This document shows, piece after piece, positions 25,901-34,700 of a DNA stretch of 64,000 bases. This DNA is from an uncultured Bacteroidota bacterium (GTDB taxonomy: Bacteria > Bacteroidota > Bacteroidia > NS11-12g > UBA9320). Positions within the stretch are counted from its first letter, which is position 1, and each line of letters opens with the position of its first letter. The translations under genes were made by a program, and so were the position numbers. Below the pieces are notes generated by a model, which searched no databases, had not been told where the DNA came from, and was given only the letters and a program-made list of their open reading frames with translations. Where the stretch lies: NCBI GenBank assembly GCA_937124965.1, contig CAKZLB010000010.1, positions 62,001-126,000 of the forward strand, in the 5' to 3' direction.

Positions 25901-27259
25901 GACGAAGGTGTTGTTTTTGTTTACCATGGTTCTTCTTCAGGAATTAGCTCTACTCCAACCACTACGCTCGAAGAAGATCAAGCAGGTGCTTCATTTGGAC
26001 AATGTGTTTCTTCAGCAGGAGACGTAAACGGTGATGGCTATGCTGACGTAATTGTTGGCGCCATATATTATGATAATGGTCAGACTGACGAAGGAGCTGC
26101 CTTCATTTACCTTGGGTCTTCTTCTGGTTTATCAACCAACGCAGATGTGAGGCTTGAAGCAGATCAAGCAGACGCTAATTTCGGACAGGCAGTGGCAGGT
26201 GCGGGAGATGTAAATGGTGATGGTTTTAGCGATGTAATCGTAGGTTCCAATCTTTATGAGAATGGTCAAACAGATGAAGGAGCAGCCTTCGTTTATCATG
26301 GCGGCGAATCCGATGGATTACCCAATCAAATGCGGTTCTACGATAATCTCTCAGCTACCAGATTAACAGCAGGTTATTTGTCGAACGATAGCTTTGCTGT
26401 GGGTTTGAATCAGAAATCGTATTTAGGACGACAAATAGGTAGACTGGTTTTCGAAGTTGCCACTGCCGGTTCTGCATGGACATCCGGTAGCAACGGCCAA
26501 CTTTCTAACAGTGTTGCTGCTTCAGATACCGGTGATTTTACCGACTTAACCACCACCGGTACGGTTCTGAAAAAAATGACGCCAATGATCTCAGGTTCTC
26601 ACAACGTCCGAGCGAGAATTGAATATCAAAAGACCAAAGCCATTACTGGCCAAGTGTATGGTCCGTGGCGTTACTTTACAAATAGCATCAACGGAATGGC
26701 CCACTCTCCACTTCCTGTCGAGCTCACTTCGTTTGACGCTTATGCCCTGGGTGAAACAGCTATGTTGCAATGGACTACCGCTTCCGAGATCAACAATTCT
26801 CATTTTGTGATTGAACGAATGGTGGAAAGTGGTAAATGGGTACCAATTGGCCGAGTTGAAGGAATGGGTAACACTCAGCAAAAACATAACTACGAATTTA
26901 TAGACAACAACCCGGCGATTGGTAAAAACTTCTATCGTTTAAGACAGGTGGATTTTGACGGGAAATTTGAGTTTTCGCCAACCCGACTAGTAGAATTTAA
27001 AGTGCACTCTCCAAAAGAAGTTGTGGTTTTTCCTAACCCAACAACTTCGGTCATTTATGTGGCAAGTGATGAAGAAATATCAACCATAACCATTCGAAGT
27101 ATGGATGGACGAGCTCTTCAAGTTCATGATAACGTGTTACGTAATACGTTTGAAATAACGTTGTCTGATGTACCCATGGGTCTTTATACAATGGAGATTG
27201 ATCTAAGAGACGGAGAGAAAACAATTGTAAAGCGTATTAGTGTTCATCCGGCAAACTAG
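22973..27259 (+). CDS. FG-GAP (integrin-alpha-like) repeat protein, T9SS-sorted
   Basis: 1428 residues from ATG 22973, chosen because the signal peptide (basic RVRRIRF, hydrophobic core, ending VQAQA) starts cleanly there. A TTG at 22904 would add 23 residues. Residues about 264-1112 hold 14 tandem FG-GAP repeats of about 60 residues. Each has the calcium-loop motif AGDVNGDGYSDVIVGA (two have NADG), as in integrin alpha beta-propellers. Two seven-bladed propellers would account for 14 repeats. Then follow a beta domain, the LPVELTSFDAY ... TTASEINNSHF module and a T9SS tail (VFPNPTTSVIYV ... IVKRISVHPAN). Likely a calcium-dependent surface adhesin; the ligand is unknown. Confidence 0.9.
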   Translation: MRINNQLRVRRIRFIQSISCITFSAFTLLTIPQLVQAQAVELPENVTTSWWEAVQTDITQREYHFSSEDQITYRAPNRANDLVAFVQPGNFEMEPRLDSLDDWKASIRLEGFYADGIKLYSSEPSNQLKINADDNRVVFDYLHFQEEYINNKEGLRQNFILKHGPTDVNEIEVRLNIAGLIPNKVHNSEIHLCQRQQGKLETQIIYKDLNCWDANNQKIDAHFEVTKNEVRIQLKNTKSLAYPITIDPISSSSSTTLQEDQAASLLGWCVSSAGDVNGDGYSDVIVSAIDYDKGQSNEGVVFLYLGSATGISNSSAQTIQRNIANARLGHSIACAGDVNGDGYSDIIIAPQNYTNGQSNEGTAYVYHGNGTNLSFATQLEINQANAYFGRSVASAGDVNGDGYSDVIVGAYLYDNGQSNEGAAFVFHGSSSGVSTTAATQLEENSSDSDFGFSVASAGDVNADGYSDVIVGAYSHESGQTNEGLAFVYHGSAIGISTSATTTLQKNQTGAWFGYSVSSAGDVNGDGYSDVIVGARLYTNGQSNEGCAFVFHGSASGVSTTSSVTLEANQASSWYGVSVSCAGDVNGDGFSDVIVGAPYFDAGGTDRGMARVYHGSASGINSTYATQINKTQNSTELGLSVASAGDVNGDGYSDVIVGANRYNAGQSVEGCAFVYHGSSTGVNSSLKASMESDQANAYFGYSVSSAGDVNADGYSDVIVGARYYDNGETNEGAAFVYHGSSSGLSTTASTFLEPDQTGADFGFSAAGAGDVNGDGYDDVIVGAYRYDNGQTDEGVAFVFHGSSSGIATTAATTLEENQADAQFGYSVSTAGDVNGDGYSDVIVSARYYTHGQSYEGAAFVYHGSSSGINSTYAAFMEENKAAANMGRSVSCAGDVNGDGYSDVIVGADNHTNGQANEGAFYVYHGSSTGINTTAATSVESNQSSANLGRFTSCAGDVNGDGYSDVIVGAVNYDNGETDEGVVFVYHGSSSGISSTPTTTLEEDQAGASFGQCVSSAGDVNGDGYADVIVGAIYYDNGQTDEGAAFIYLGSSSGLSTNADVRLEADQADANFGQAVAGAGDVNGDGFSDVIVGSNLYENGQTDEGAAFVYHGGESDGLPNQMRFYDNLSATRLTAGYLSNDSFAVGLNQKSYLGRQIGRLVFEVATAGSAWTSGSNGQLSNSVAASDTGDFTDLTTTGTVLKKMTPMISGSHNVRARIEYQKTKAITGQVYGPWRYFTNSINGMAHSPLPVELTSFDAYALGETAMLQWTTASEINNSHFVIERMVESGKWVPIGRVEGMGNTQQKHNYEFIDNNPAIGKNFYRLRQVDFDGKFEFSPTRLVEFKVHSPKEVVVFPNPTTSVIYVASDEEISTITIRSMDGRALQVHDNVLRNTFEITLSDVPMGLYTMEIDLRDGEKTIVKRISVHPAN

Positions 27260-27403
27260 GTCTTTCTCGTTTGATTTACAGTATTCGCTTCTTTATTTCC
27301 TCTTCGAATGATGGAGGGTATTGTGATTTTCAAATATCCCAATCTACATTCTAAAGTATCAATTTTAGATCTTTCACGTTACATTTTCAACATCGCAAAA
27401 ACC

Positions 27404-27411
27404 TATCTTCG
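27404..27411 (+). promoter_or_regulatory. Possible -7 box close to the kinase start
   Basis: TATCTTCG differs from TAnnTTTG by one base and lies 7 bp before the ATG at 27419. If used, the mRNA would be nearly leaderless. It also favours the internal ATG over the upstream ATG at 27308. Confidence 0.25.
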
Positions 27412-27418
27412 CCATCCA

Positions 27419-29284
27419 ATGCTGATGGCCATTTCACACATTAATCACCATTTACGTTGCAGACGAAAAGGTCTGCTGTTTTTTCTTATTTTTTGTGTCT
27501 TTCTGTGCTTTTATAAGTCGGCTACTGCAACGCAACCGCGCTATAAAAAACTTTTGGCAACTGCATATCATTGTGAAACGGATAGTTGTTTTCAAGCCAC
27601 TCTGCTCAGCACCCAACCCGCTCTCACATCAGATACAGCTCGAGCATTTCAGGATTACATCCGATACTTTTATTATTTAAAAACTGAGAGGTTTGACAGC
27701 GCAGATTACTATTATCCTATGGCTATTGCATTTGATTACAAAATCAAAAATTGGCCAATCTACTTTAACACAATCAATGCGCGAATAAATTCTCTTCGCG
27801 ACCGTGTGTTTTACGAGCAGGCGTTAATAGAGTTGAGAGAGGCAATAAGCATCGCAAAAATGCATAACTGCTTGAGTAATCAAGCCATTTTATTAACGGA
27901 TTTAGGCCTAGTATACCATGAAATGGGCTTATACGCCGATGGTGTGAAACACGCAAAAGAAGCACTTAGTATTTTCAAAAATCTGCCAGACCAACAAGCT
28001 GGTTATATGGGGGCAATCAACACCATTGCCATCAACTTCGATGATTGGGAAAAGCCTGATAGTGCGCTTTTCTATCATTATATAAACGTCAATCTTGGAT
28101 TCGAAAATGTTCCTTCAAGCACCGCGGCATCTACCTACAACAACATCGGCAACACTTACTTAAAACAACAACAGCTGGATTCTGCCATACGCTATTTCAA
28201 TAAAGCCCTAGCCATAGCACAGGTAACGCAGAACGTAAACAACCTGGCAACGGTGTACAACAATCTTGGCGACATCTACCTGCAACAAGGTAAACCGGTT
28301 CAAGCAAAGCACGTTCTGGATAGTGCATTGGTTTATGCAAACATTTCTCAATACGCAAAAATTGAGAAACTGCGGGATGTGTACAATACGTTGTGTCGAT
28401 ACTATCAAAAAACGGGTGATATGGCCAATGCGTTTGAATACCAAAGTTTATTTATCACCTATCGCGATTCGCTTCGAAATATGGAGCAGATACAGCAAAT
28501 CAAACGACTTGAATTACAAGCGCAAACGGCAAAAAAGGATGAAGAGATTGCGAAATCGAAGCTTGAGATCAAGAATCGAAACCTATGGATTATAGGAATC
28601 TCTGCCATTGTTTTCTTACTCGTTGTATGGGTTCGCCAACTACAGTTAAAACGTCAACGAGTAGCGCAAGAAGCCACGCTGAAACTACAAGAAGAACGAC
28701 TCAGGATTTCTCGTGATCTACACGACAACATTGGTGCGGAGCTGTCTTACATCACATCGGTAATAGATCAGAAGGCATACAACCAACAAGATCCCGAGCG
28801 AAAGAAAGAATACGATTTACTGAGTGACTCATCACGTCGCGCCATGAGCCAACTGCGCGAGACCATTTGGGCGATTAAGACCAAAGACATCACGCTACAA
28901 AAGTTTGGGGAAAAGCTTTCCGAGTTTAAGTCAACCTATGCATCTATTGATTCATTAACAATTGACGTGGATGCAGTAAAATCAGATTTAAAGCTTTCGC
29001 CTGCAATGGTAATAAACCTCTATCGTGTTTGTCAGGAGTCAGTTACCAACGCCATAAAACACAGTAATTGTTCAACCATTGAAATTAAGTTGACAGTCGA
29101 AAATCACTCAATAAATTTGACCGTAAAAGATAATGGAGTTGGTTTTGATTCCAACTCCATTGATATGGGCTACGGTCTTCAAAACATGGAAGAACGAATC
29201 CAAGAATTAAATGGGACGTTTACTTTAAACAGTGCTCCAAACCATGGAACGACTGTACAAGTAACAGCGCCGCTTTTTTACTAA
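27419..29284 (+). CDS. TPR sensor histidine kinase, HisKA_3 (NarX/DesK) type
   Basis: 621 residues from ATG 27419. That start gives a basic n-region and hydrophobic signal or anchor (GLLFFLIFCVFLCF). An in-frame ATG at 27308 would add 37 residues. The extracytoplasmic part has TPR repeats (about 80-370, e.g. SNQAILLTDLGLVYHEMGLY, STYNNIGNTYLKQQQLDSAI). One membrane helix (LWIIGISAIVFLLVVWV) is followed by the kinase: RISRDLHDNIGAELS phosphoacceptor, CQESVTNAIKHS N-box, KDNGVGFD, and GYGLQNMEERI. The likely partner is the NarL-type regulator at 30799, although a minus-strand gene lies between them. Its stop is 2 bp from the convergent gene's stop. Confidence 0.9.
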   Translation: MLMAISHINHHLRCRRKGLLFFLIFCVFLCFYKSATATQPRYKKLLATAYHCETDSCFQATLLSTQPALTSDTARAFQDYIRYFYYLKTERFDSADYYYPMAIAFDYKIKNWPIYFNTINARINSLRDRVFYEQALIELREAISIAKMHNCLSNQAILLTDLGLVYHEMGLYADGVKHAKEALSIFKNLPDQQAGYMGAINTIAINFDDWEKPDSALFYHYINVNLGFENVPSSTAASTYNNIGNTYLKQQQLDSAIRYFNKALAIAQVTQNVNNLATVYNNLGDIYLQQGKPVQAKHVLDSALVYANISQYAKIEKLRDVYNTLCRYYQKTGDMANAFEYQSLFITYRDSLRNMEQIQQIKRLELQAQTAKKDEEIAKSKLEIKNRNLWIIGISAIVFLLVVWVRQLQLKRQRVAQEATLKLQEERLRISRDLHDNIGAELSYITSVIDQKAYNQQDPERKKEYDLLSDSSRRAMSQLRETIWAIKTKDITLQKFGEKLSEFKSTYASIDSLTIDVDAVKSDLKLSPAMVINLYRVCQESVTNAIKHSNCSTIEIKLTVENHSINLTVKDNGVGFDSNSIDMGYGLQNMEERIQELNGTFTLNSAPNHGTTVQVTAPLFY

Positions 29285-29286
29285 GT

Positions 29287-30711
29287 CTACTGTTTCTCAA
29301 TTAGAATAGGTAACGATTCAACAGTTGTTTCAGTTGTTATTCGAACCCAGTAACATCCAGAACTCAAGTGATGATTGTCCAACTGTACAGATTCTGCATT
29401 CGTAGTGTTTGATGATAACACTACTCCACGAACGTCGATAACCTCAATCGTTTTGTTACCTTCAGGTAGGTTTGCAATGGTAAAAAAACTTGACGACGGA
29501 TTTGGGAAAACATTAACCTTACTTAGTGTTGTGTTGCGTACTGAGGAATTTTGGCTTGGTGTTGTAAGCGCTCCTGTATACTTGGTAACGGTTACCTTAT
29601 TGCCATTCGCTCCATCTTTAAAAATAGCGTATAACGTTCCAGCAGATCCAAACTCAATCTTCCCACGATACGCAGCACCATCCGATGCCTTATCCCCAAC
29701 TTTTTGCCATTCATTACCATTGAATGCAAATACTTCCAGATTCTTAGTGCCGTAATATGATATAGCTACCGTATCTGATGGAGAAATGGCCATATCGAAA
29801 CCTGAAACGGAACGAGGAGTTATAGTTTCTGGACCAACCGCTACCCAACTTGTACCGTTGAACATGCGCACAGAACCACCACCACCAAAAATTCCATCTT
29901 TGGTATAGCTGTGGTAAAACGCCACATAAGGATTTCCTTTGCTATCAAATTCAAGACTGACATCGCTTGTCTTCCCCCAAGAAACGCCACGTTCTCCTAC
30001 CAATTGCCATTCATTTCCTACACGTTTACTCACCGAAATTCGGTCGTTTAAGTTGAAGTTTGAATTCGTATCCAACGTTGTATCATGATACACGATGTAA
30101 AGTTCATCATTTGGTGAAAATGCCATATCGTAAATACCCAACGACCGAGAATTTGGCGATGGATTACTAATGGAAACGTACGGTTTCAATAACGAGTCAA
30201 AGTGCATAATCATAAAGTCAGAATTGAACTGCTTGTTGTTTAACCCCACATAAGGCAAACCGTTGGAGTTAAGTGTCATAACGATATTTGTTGAATAATT
30301 TCCGTTAATTCCTTTGTGTTGCATGCCATATTCCCGCCAGTTTAGGTTCGCATCGTTCAAGTCGTTCAGCATTACCCTCGTTCCATAGTTAAAATTATAA
30401 TCTCTGAACGCCAAGATTGGGTTCCCATTTGGCAGAACATCGAGATTAAAAAGGTCAGATGTGCTCCCAGAAAAACCTGCAGCCGCACCAAAGCTGGTCC
30501 ATTGCCCGCTTTTTAAAACCTTAGTTTGTGCCCGGCGATTCATTTTCAAATCGGCGAATGCCACATAAACAATAGAATCTTCATGGGTTGCGATATCAAA
30601 CTGATCGACTTCGTTGGACGTGGCTTGAGTATTTCCCACAACCTCCCAATTTTGTGCAGAAACCTGGTTTACTGCAGCAATCATAAGTATAAGTACAAGT
30701 GCTTTTTTCAT
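29287..30711 (-). CDS. T9SS-sorted beta-propeller-like secreted protein
   Basis: 474 residues from ATG 30711, where a standard signal peptide begins (MKKALVLILMIAAVNQVSAQ). An ATG at 30741 would add 10 residues. The body has repeated blade-like segments such as DIATHEDSIVYVAFAD, VLPNGNPILAFRDY, NSNGLPYVGLNN, FDSKGNPYVAFYH and ISPSDTVAISYYG, suggesting a seven-bladed propeller. The tail (VFPNPSSSFFTIANL ... SSGCYWVRITTETTVE) is a T9SS sorting domain. It lies in reverse orientation between a sensor kinase and its likely regulator, convergent with the kinase and divergent from the regulator. Confidence 0.87.
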   Translation of the reverse strand: MKKALVLILMIAAVNQVSAQNWEVVGNTQATSNEVDQFDIATHEDSIVYVAFADLKMNRRAQTKVLKSGQWTSFGAAAGFSGSTSDLFNLDVLPNGNPILAFRDYNFNYGTRVMLNDLNDANLNWREYGMQHKGINGNYSTNIVMTLNSNGLPYVGLNNKQFNSDFMIMHFDSLLKPYVSISNPSPNSRSLGIYDMAFSPNDELYIVYHDTTLDTNSNFNLNDRISVSKRVGNEWQLVGERGVSWGKTSDVSLEFDSKGNPYVAFYHSYTKDGIFGGGGSVRMFNGTSWVAVGPETITPRSVSGFDMAISPSDTVAISYYGTKNLEVFAFNGNEWQKVGDKASDGAAYRGKIEFGSAGTLYAIFKDGANGNKVTVTKYTGALTTPSQNSSVRNTTLSKVNVFPNPSSSFFTIANLPEGNKTIEVIDVRGVVLSSNTTNAESVQLDNHHLSSGCYWVRITTETTVESLPILIEKQ

Positions 30712-30751
30712 GAGGTCAAAGTTGGAAAGGACGTTGCGCAAATGCTATACG

Positions 30752-30759
30752 CAAAAATA
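30752..30759 (-). promoter_or_regulatory. Putative -7 box TATTTTTG for the propeller protein
   Basis: On the minus strand TATTTTTG, followed by CG, matches TAnnTTTG exactly and gives a leader of about 33 nt before ATG 30711. No clear -33 TTG is visible. The 87-bp gap is shared with the divergent regulator gene. Confidence 0.45.
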
Positions 30760-30786
30760 CGTATGTCATCTAATGAGATAAGAGCG

Positions 30787-30794
30787 CATCTTTG
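30787..30794 (+). promoter_or_regulatory. Possible -7 box of the NarL-type regulator
   Basis: CATCTTTG (then C) differs from TAnnTTTG by one base and ends 4 bp before the regulator ATG, which would make the mRNA leaderless. Tentative. Confidence 0.25.
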
Positions 30795-30798
30795 CTAA

Positions 30799-31452
30799 AT
30801 GATTCGCATTGCGATTGCCGAAGACATAACACGATTGGGTATAGCCCTCAAGAACAAGATTGAACTGTTTCCAGATTTTGAGGTAGTCTTTATTGCGTCA
30901 AACGGTAGGAAGCTTATTCAAGAATTGCACAAAGAGCAACAGGTAGATGTTGTTTTCATGGACATCAATATGCCTGAAATGAACGGAATTGAAGCTACTC
31001 GTTGGGTTTGCTCTCGGTGGCCGCATATTAAAGTGGTGGTGTCTACGGTATACGACGACGAGGACCACATTTTTGAGGCCATACTTGCGGGGGCTATTGG
31101 TTACTTGCTAAAAGACGAGCGACCAGAATTTATTGCTCAATCCATTCGAGAAGCGGTGGCAGGTAGAGTTCCGATGAGTACAAACATTGCGCGGAAATCG
31201 TTGAATTTAATACGCAATGGGAAAGCGCAGCATAGGCAACCGATAGATTACGGCTTAACGCAGCGCGAAACGGAAATTCTAGAACACCTGAGTACGGGTT
31301 TAAGTTACCAACAAATTGCAAGCAACTTAGAAATCAGCATGGGTACTGTTCGCAAACACATCGAGAATATTTACCGGAAACTGCAGGTAAATAACAAGGT
31401 AGACGCAATTCGGAAAGTTGAAGGAAAGGTGAGAGATAGTGCGGATGAATGA
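30799..31452 (+). CDS. NarL/FixJ-type response regulator
   Basis: 217 residues. Receiver domain (1-125): acidic pocket AIAEDI, phosphoacceptor Asp in VVFMDINMPEMNG, VVVSTVYDDED, and Lys in YLLKDE. LuxR-type helix-turn-helix (about 150-212): LTQRETEILEHLSTGLSYQQIASNLEISMGTV is followed by RKHIENIYRKLQV. It is the likely partner of the HisKA_3 kinase that ends at 29284 and is transcribed divergently from the T9SS gene between them. Its DNA target is unknown. Confidence 0.93.
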   Translation: MIRIAIAEDITRLGIALKNKIELFPDFEVVFIASNGRKLIQELHKEQQVDVVFMDINMPEMNGIEATRWVCSRWPHIKVVVSTVYDDEDHIFEAILAGAIGYLLKDERPEFIAQSIREAVAGRVPMSTNIARKSLNLIRNGKAQHRQPIDYGLTQRETEILEHLSTGLSYQQIASNLEISMGTVRKHIENIYRKLQVNNKVDAIRKVEGKVRDSADE

Positions 31453-31454
31453 TT

Positions 31455-31477
31455 TTGAATAAACTAGAGTTATTCAA
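31455..31477 (+). terminator. Weak hairpin after the regulator gene
   Basis: TTGAATAA / TTATTCAA is a perfect 8-bp inverted repeat with a 7-base loop, directly after the regulator stop. It is AT-rich and lacks a strong T-run, so termination would be inefficient. Confidence 0.35.
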
Positions 31478-31661
31478 CATTTTGTTTTCAGGCCATCCAC
31501 GGTTTTAAACGTTAAAGGTGAGGTGAGTGCCTATGTATACAGTTGTAAAACCTTTTTGACCTGACGTTTATTTGCTTTTCCGTCTTAGAAAATATGTATA
31601 TATGGTTTTAGTTTGAAACCTCAAGTAAAAATAAACTTGACGTAGGTATTGCCAATTCAAT

Positions 31662-31694
31662 AAAAAAACCTCCTCGCCTGAAGACGAAGAGGTT
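31662..31694 (-). terminator. Terminator of the CHRD protein gene
   Basis: On the minus strand, AACCTCTTCG and CGAGGAGGTT form a 10-bp stem with one mismatch, followed by T7. It lies 23 bp past the stop of the CHRD gene. Confidence 0.8.
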
Positions 31695-31717
31695 CTTAAA
31701 ACCGAAATTTACCACTA

Positions 31718-34700
31718 CTAAATTTTTATAAACCGTTCTGAAAATGTGCGGTTGTTGCCTTGTATTAATACAATGTACATTCCAGTGTTGAACGTAGAAA
31801 TGTCAATTGAATTTGATTGTTGAATTGCATTTGTATAAACCTCTACACCTCTTGAATCCACAACTTTAATCGTTGTAAAGTTTGATGGGTTTTCAATGTC
31901 AACTGAAATAGTTGTACTCGCAGGGTTCGGGTAAAGCTTTGCTGAAATTGTAGCTAAGTCTGAATCAATTCCAACTGTTTCAGGAGCTTCTGGACACATT
32001 GTTTCATCATCAATCTGACCTCTGATTTCACCGTTAGGATTTGATGCAGTATGAACATTAACGTAAGCATTACCCTCTTTAATGATTCTGAACATTGATG
32101 TGTCATATGCAGAACTAGTATCAGCATAGGCGAAGTAATTGTTACCAGACAATGTTAAACCAAATAATACACCACCCGTCGCTCCAACTTCACCTTCATG
32201 AATGTGAGCTGCAGTTGCTTTTTCAGTAAGATTGTTATTTACCATCATCATGTGCATGAATGAATTGTCGCGATCGATAGCCAAAATTGTTGTACCGTAA
32301 CCTGTGCTCATTACAGCAGGAACTTGTTGTTCGCCACATTGGTTAAACGTGTACCCATTGCGTGCCATAGTATATAATTGACCTCTAATTTCTCCGTTTG
32401 GAAATGCTAATGTGTGAGCATTTACATATAAATCACCAGTGTTTAATGACGCAAGAACAGATGCTGTCAAATCAGCTTCTACAAAGGATCCTACTGCTAA
32501 TTTTCCGGTAATTCCTGAAGATAAGTTTAAAGCAACTCCTCCTGAATTTCCAACACTCCCATTATGAGCGTGTATTGCAGTTATGTTTCCACTTAAACCG
32601 GCAGCTTGTACCCAATAGTCCATGTTTTCCATTTTATAATCTAACTGAAATATCGCAAGTCCTTTTGAAGTTGTATTAGTCTCAGGAATAGATTGAGCAC
32701 CGTTCATCCAAGACTCATAGACGAATCCATCAGCAAGGTTCAATTGACCTCTGATTTCACCACCTGCGTTCATAGCTGTGTGAATATTGATATAAATGTT
32801 TCCCGCCAATAGATCGTCTAGGAAATCTGTTGGATCAACGGTTCCCATAATCGTGTTTCCATCTATCATAGTTGTCAAGTTAACAACCACACCACCATTT
32901 GAACCCTTTGCTGCATTATGTAAATGAACTCCTGTAATTGGACCAGTTAAGTCATCATAAACGACTTTCATGCGTAATTCTGTGTTGTTATTTGCTAAAT
33001 AAAAGTGACCAAGTCCTGCACCTAAAGTTACTACTGGTGGCACTTCTTGTGTTCCATTAATATCAGCAATAAAAGAAGTCTCTGTTTCTAACATTAACTG
33101 TCCACGGATTTCACCATTTGGATTATCCTTTGTATGAACATTTAAATAATACATACCCATTGCAAGTTTCTCTATATCTAAATCTTTCCATTCGGCAGTT
33201 ATTTGATTTCCGTTAACATTTGAAGAAAGGTCGACAACCACAGAACCATTTGATCCAGCTGCAGCTTCGTGGATGTGAGCACCCATAAATTCGGAACTCA
33301 ATCCTGTGAACGTTGCATTCAACGTAGCAGTTTTCATATCTTTTGAAAGTAAAACACCAATGACACCTGTCGCATCGGTCATAACCGCTGGCACTTCGTT
33401 TGCTCCTGATAATCGGGCAGTAAATAACATTTTCCCGTTGAATTCCGCATCAAAAGGAATCATTCCATTTTCGATAATATCTGTATTTAATTTTAAGAAA
33501 CCTCTATCAGACTGGCCTCTTAGTTCACCTCCAGCGTATGCGGCTGTGTGAACGTTTACATACATAGTTTCATTTCTAAGTTGTAATGAATTTGTTGTGG
33601 AAAACGCAGTACTACTAGATGATTTCCAGTATCCGAAAGCACCATCGTAGTTATTTTTAAGATCAAATGAATTGGTTAAATTGAAAACCACACCACCATT
33701 TGACCCTATAGCAGCATTATGTAAATGCGCACTAGTGATTGGACCAGATAAATTGTCAACCACAAACATATAATGTGCATTGCTCTGATTTCTGTCAACG
33801 GATATGATTCCAACACCTACGCCATTGGTAAAGGATACTGGCACTTCTTGAGAACCTGTAAGGTCAAATGAATATCCTTCTCTTGCGGTTCTGTATAGCT
33901 GACCTCTTATTTCTCCAGCTGCGTTAAGTGTAGTATGAACGTTGATATATGCTCCTCCCTCTAATAGGGTGTGAATTACGTCTTTAGTCAACGATGACCC
34001 AGTCACCATTCCTTCAATCCAGTTTCCTTTAATTCCACTGCTTAAGTTTATTAGAACACCACCTGAAGTTCCTACTGCACCTGAATGGATATGTGCGGCT
34101 GTTATGCTTCCTGAAAGGTCTGAACCCAAAAACGAATACCATAACGTATCCATTGTTGTATTTAAAGCCATATGCCCTGTGCCAACTGCAGTACTGCCAA
34201 TAACTGGGGTAGTCTCTTGATCGGTTGATAGTTTGGAGTCAAACGCTAGTCCTTTTGTTTTGAACAATTGACCTCTAATTTCACCATTTGCATTTGCGGT
34301 TGTGTGAATGTTAATGTATACCTCACCACTCATTATTTTTCCGAGCAATGTCTTATCTGTTGAAATATCAACAGTCCCTGATAACATTTTTCCATTGATT
34401 CCGGACGCTAAGTTAACCAACACACCACCTGTTGAGCCCACAGCTCCTTCGTGTAAGTGAGCTGCTGTAATCGTATCGCTTAAACCTTCTGTAGTCACGT
34501 AATACGTTAAAGTAGATTTGTCGATACTAACATCAAATATTGCTGCACCCATAGCGTTTCCTGAAACACTATGATTTTGTTGAGCAGTGTCTAACGAAGC
34601 ATAAAATCCCAAATCTGTTTCAAGATTTAGTTGACCACGAATTTCCCCATTTGGGTTATCTTTTGTGTGAACGTTCAAGTAATATTGGCTAGACAATAAT

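Noticed and set aside
23764-26310. Regular repeats considered as a CRISPR or DNA satellite
   Set aside because: They are in-frame protein repeats (FG-GAP) with diverged codons and no conserved spacer structure.
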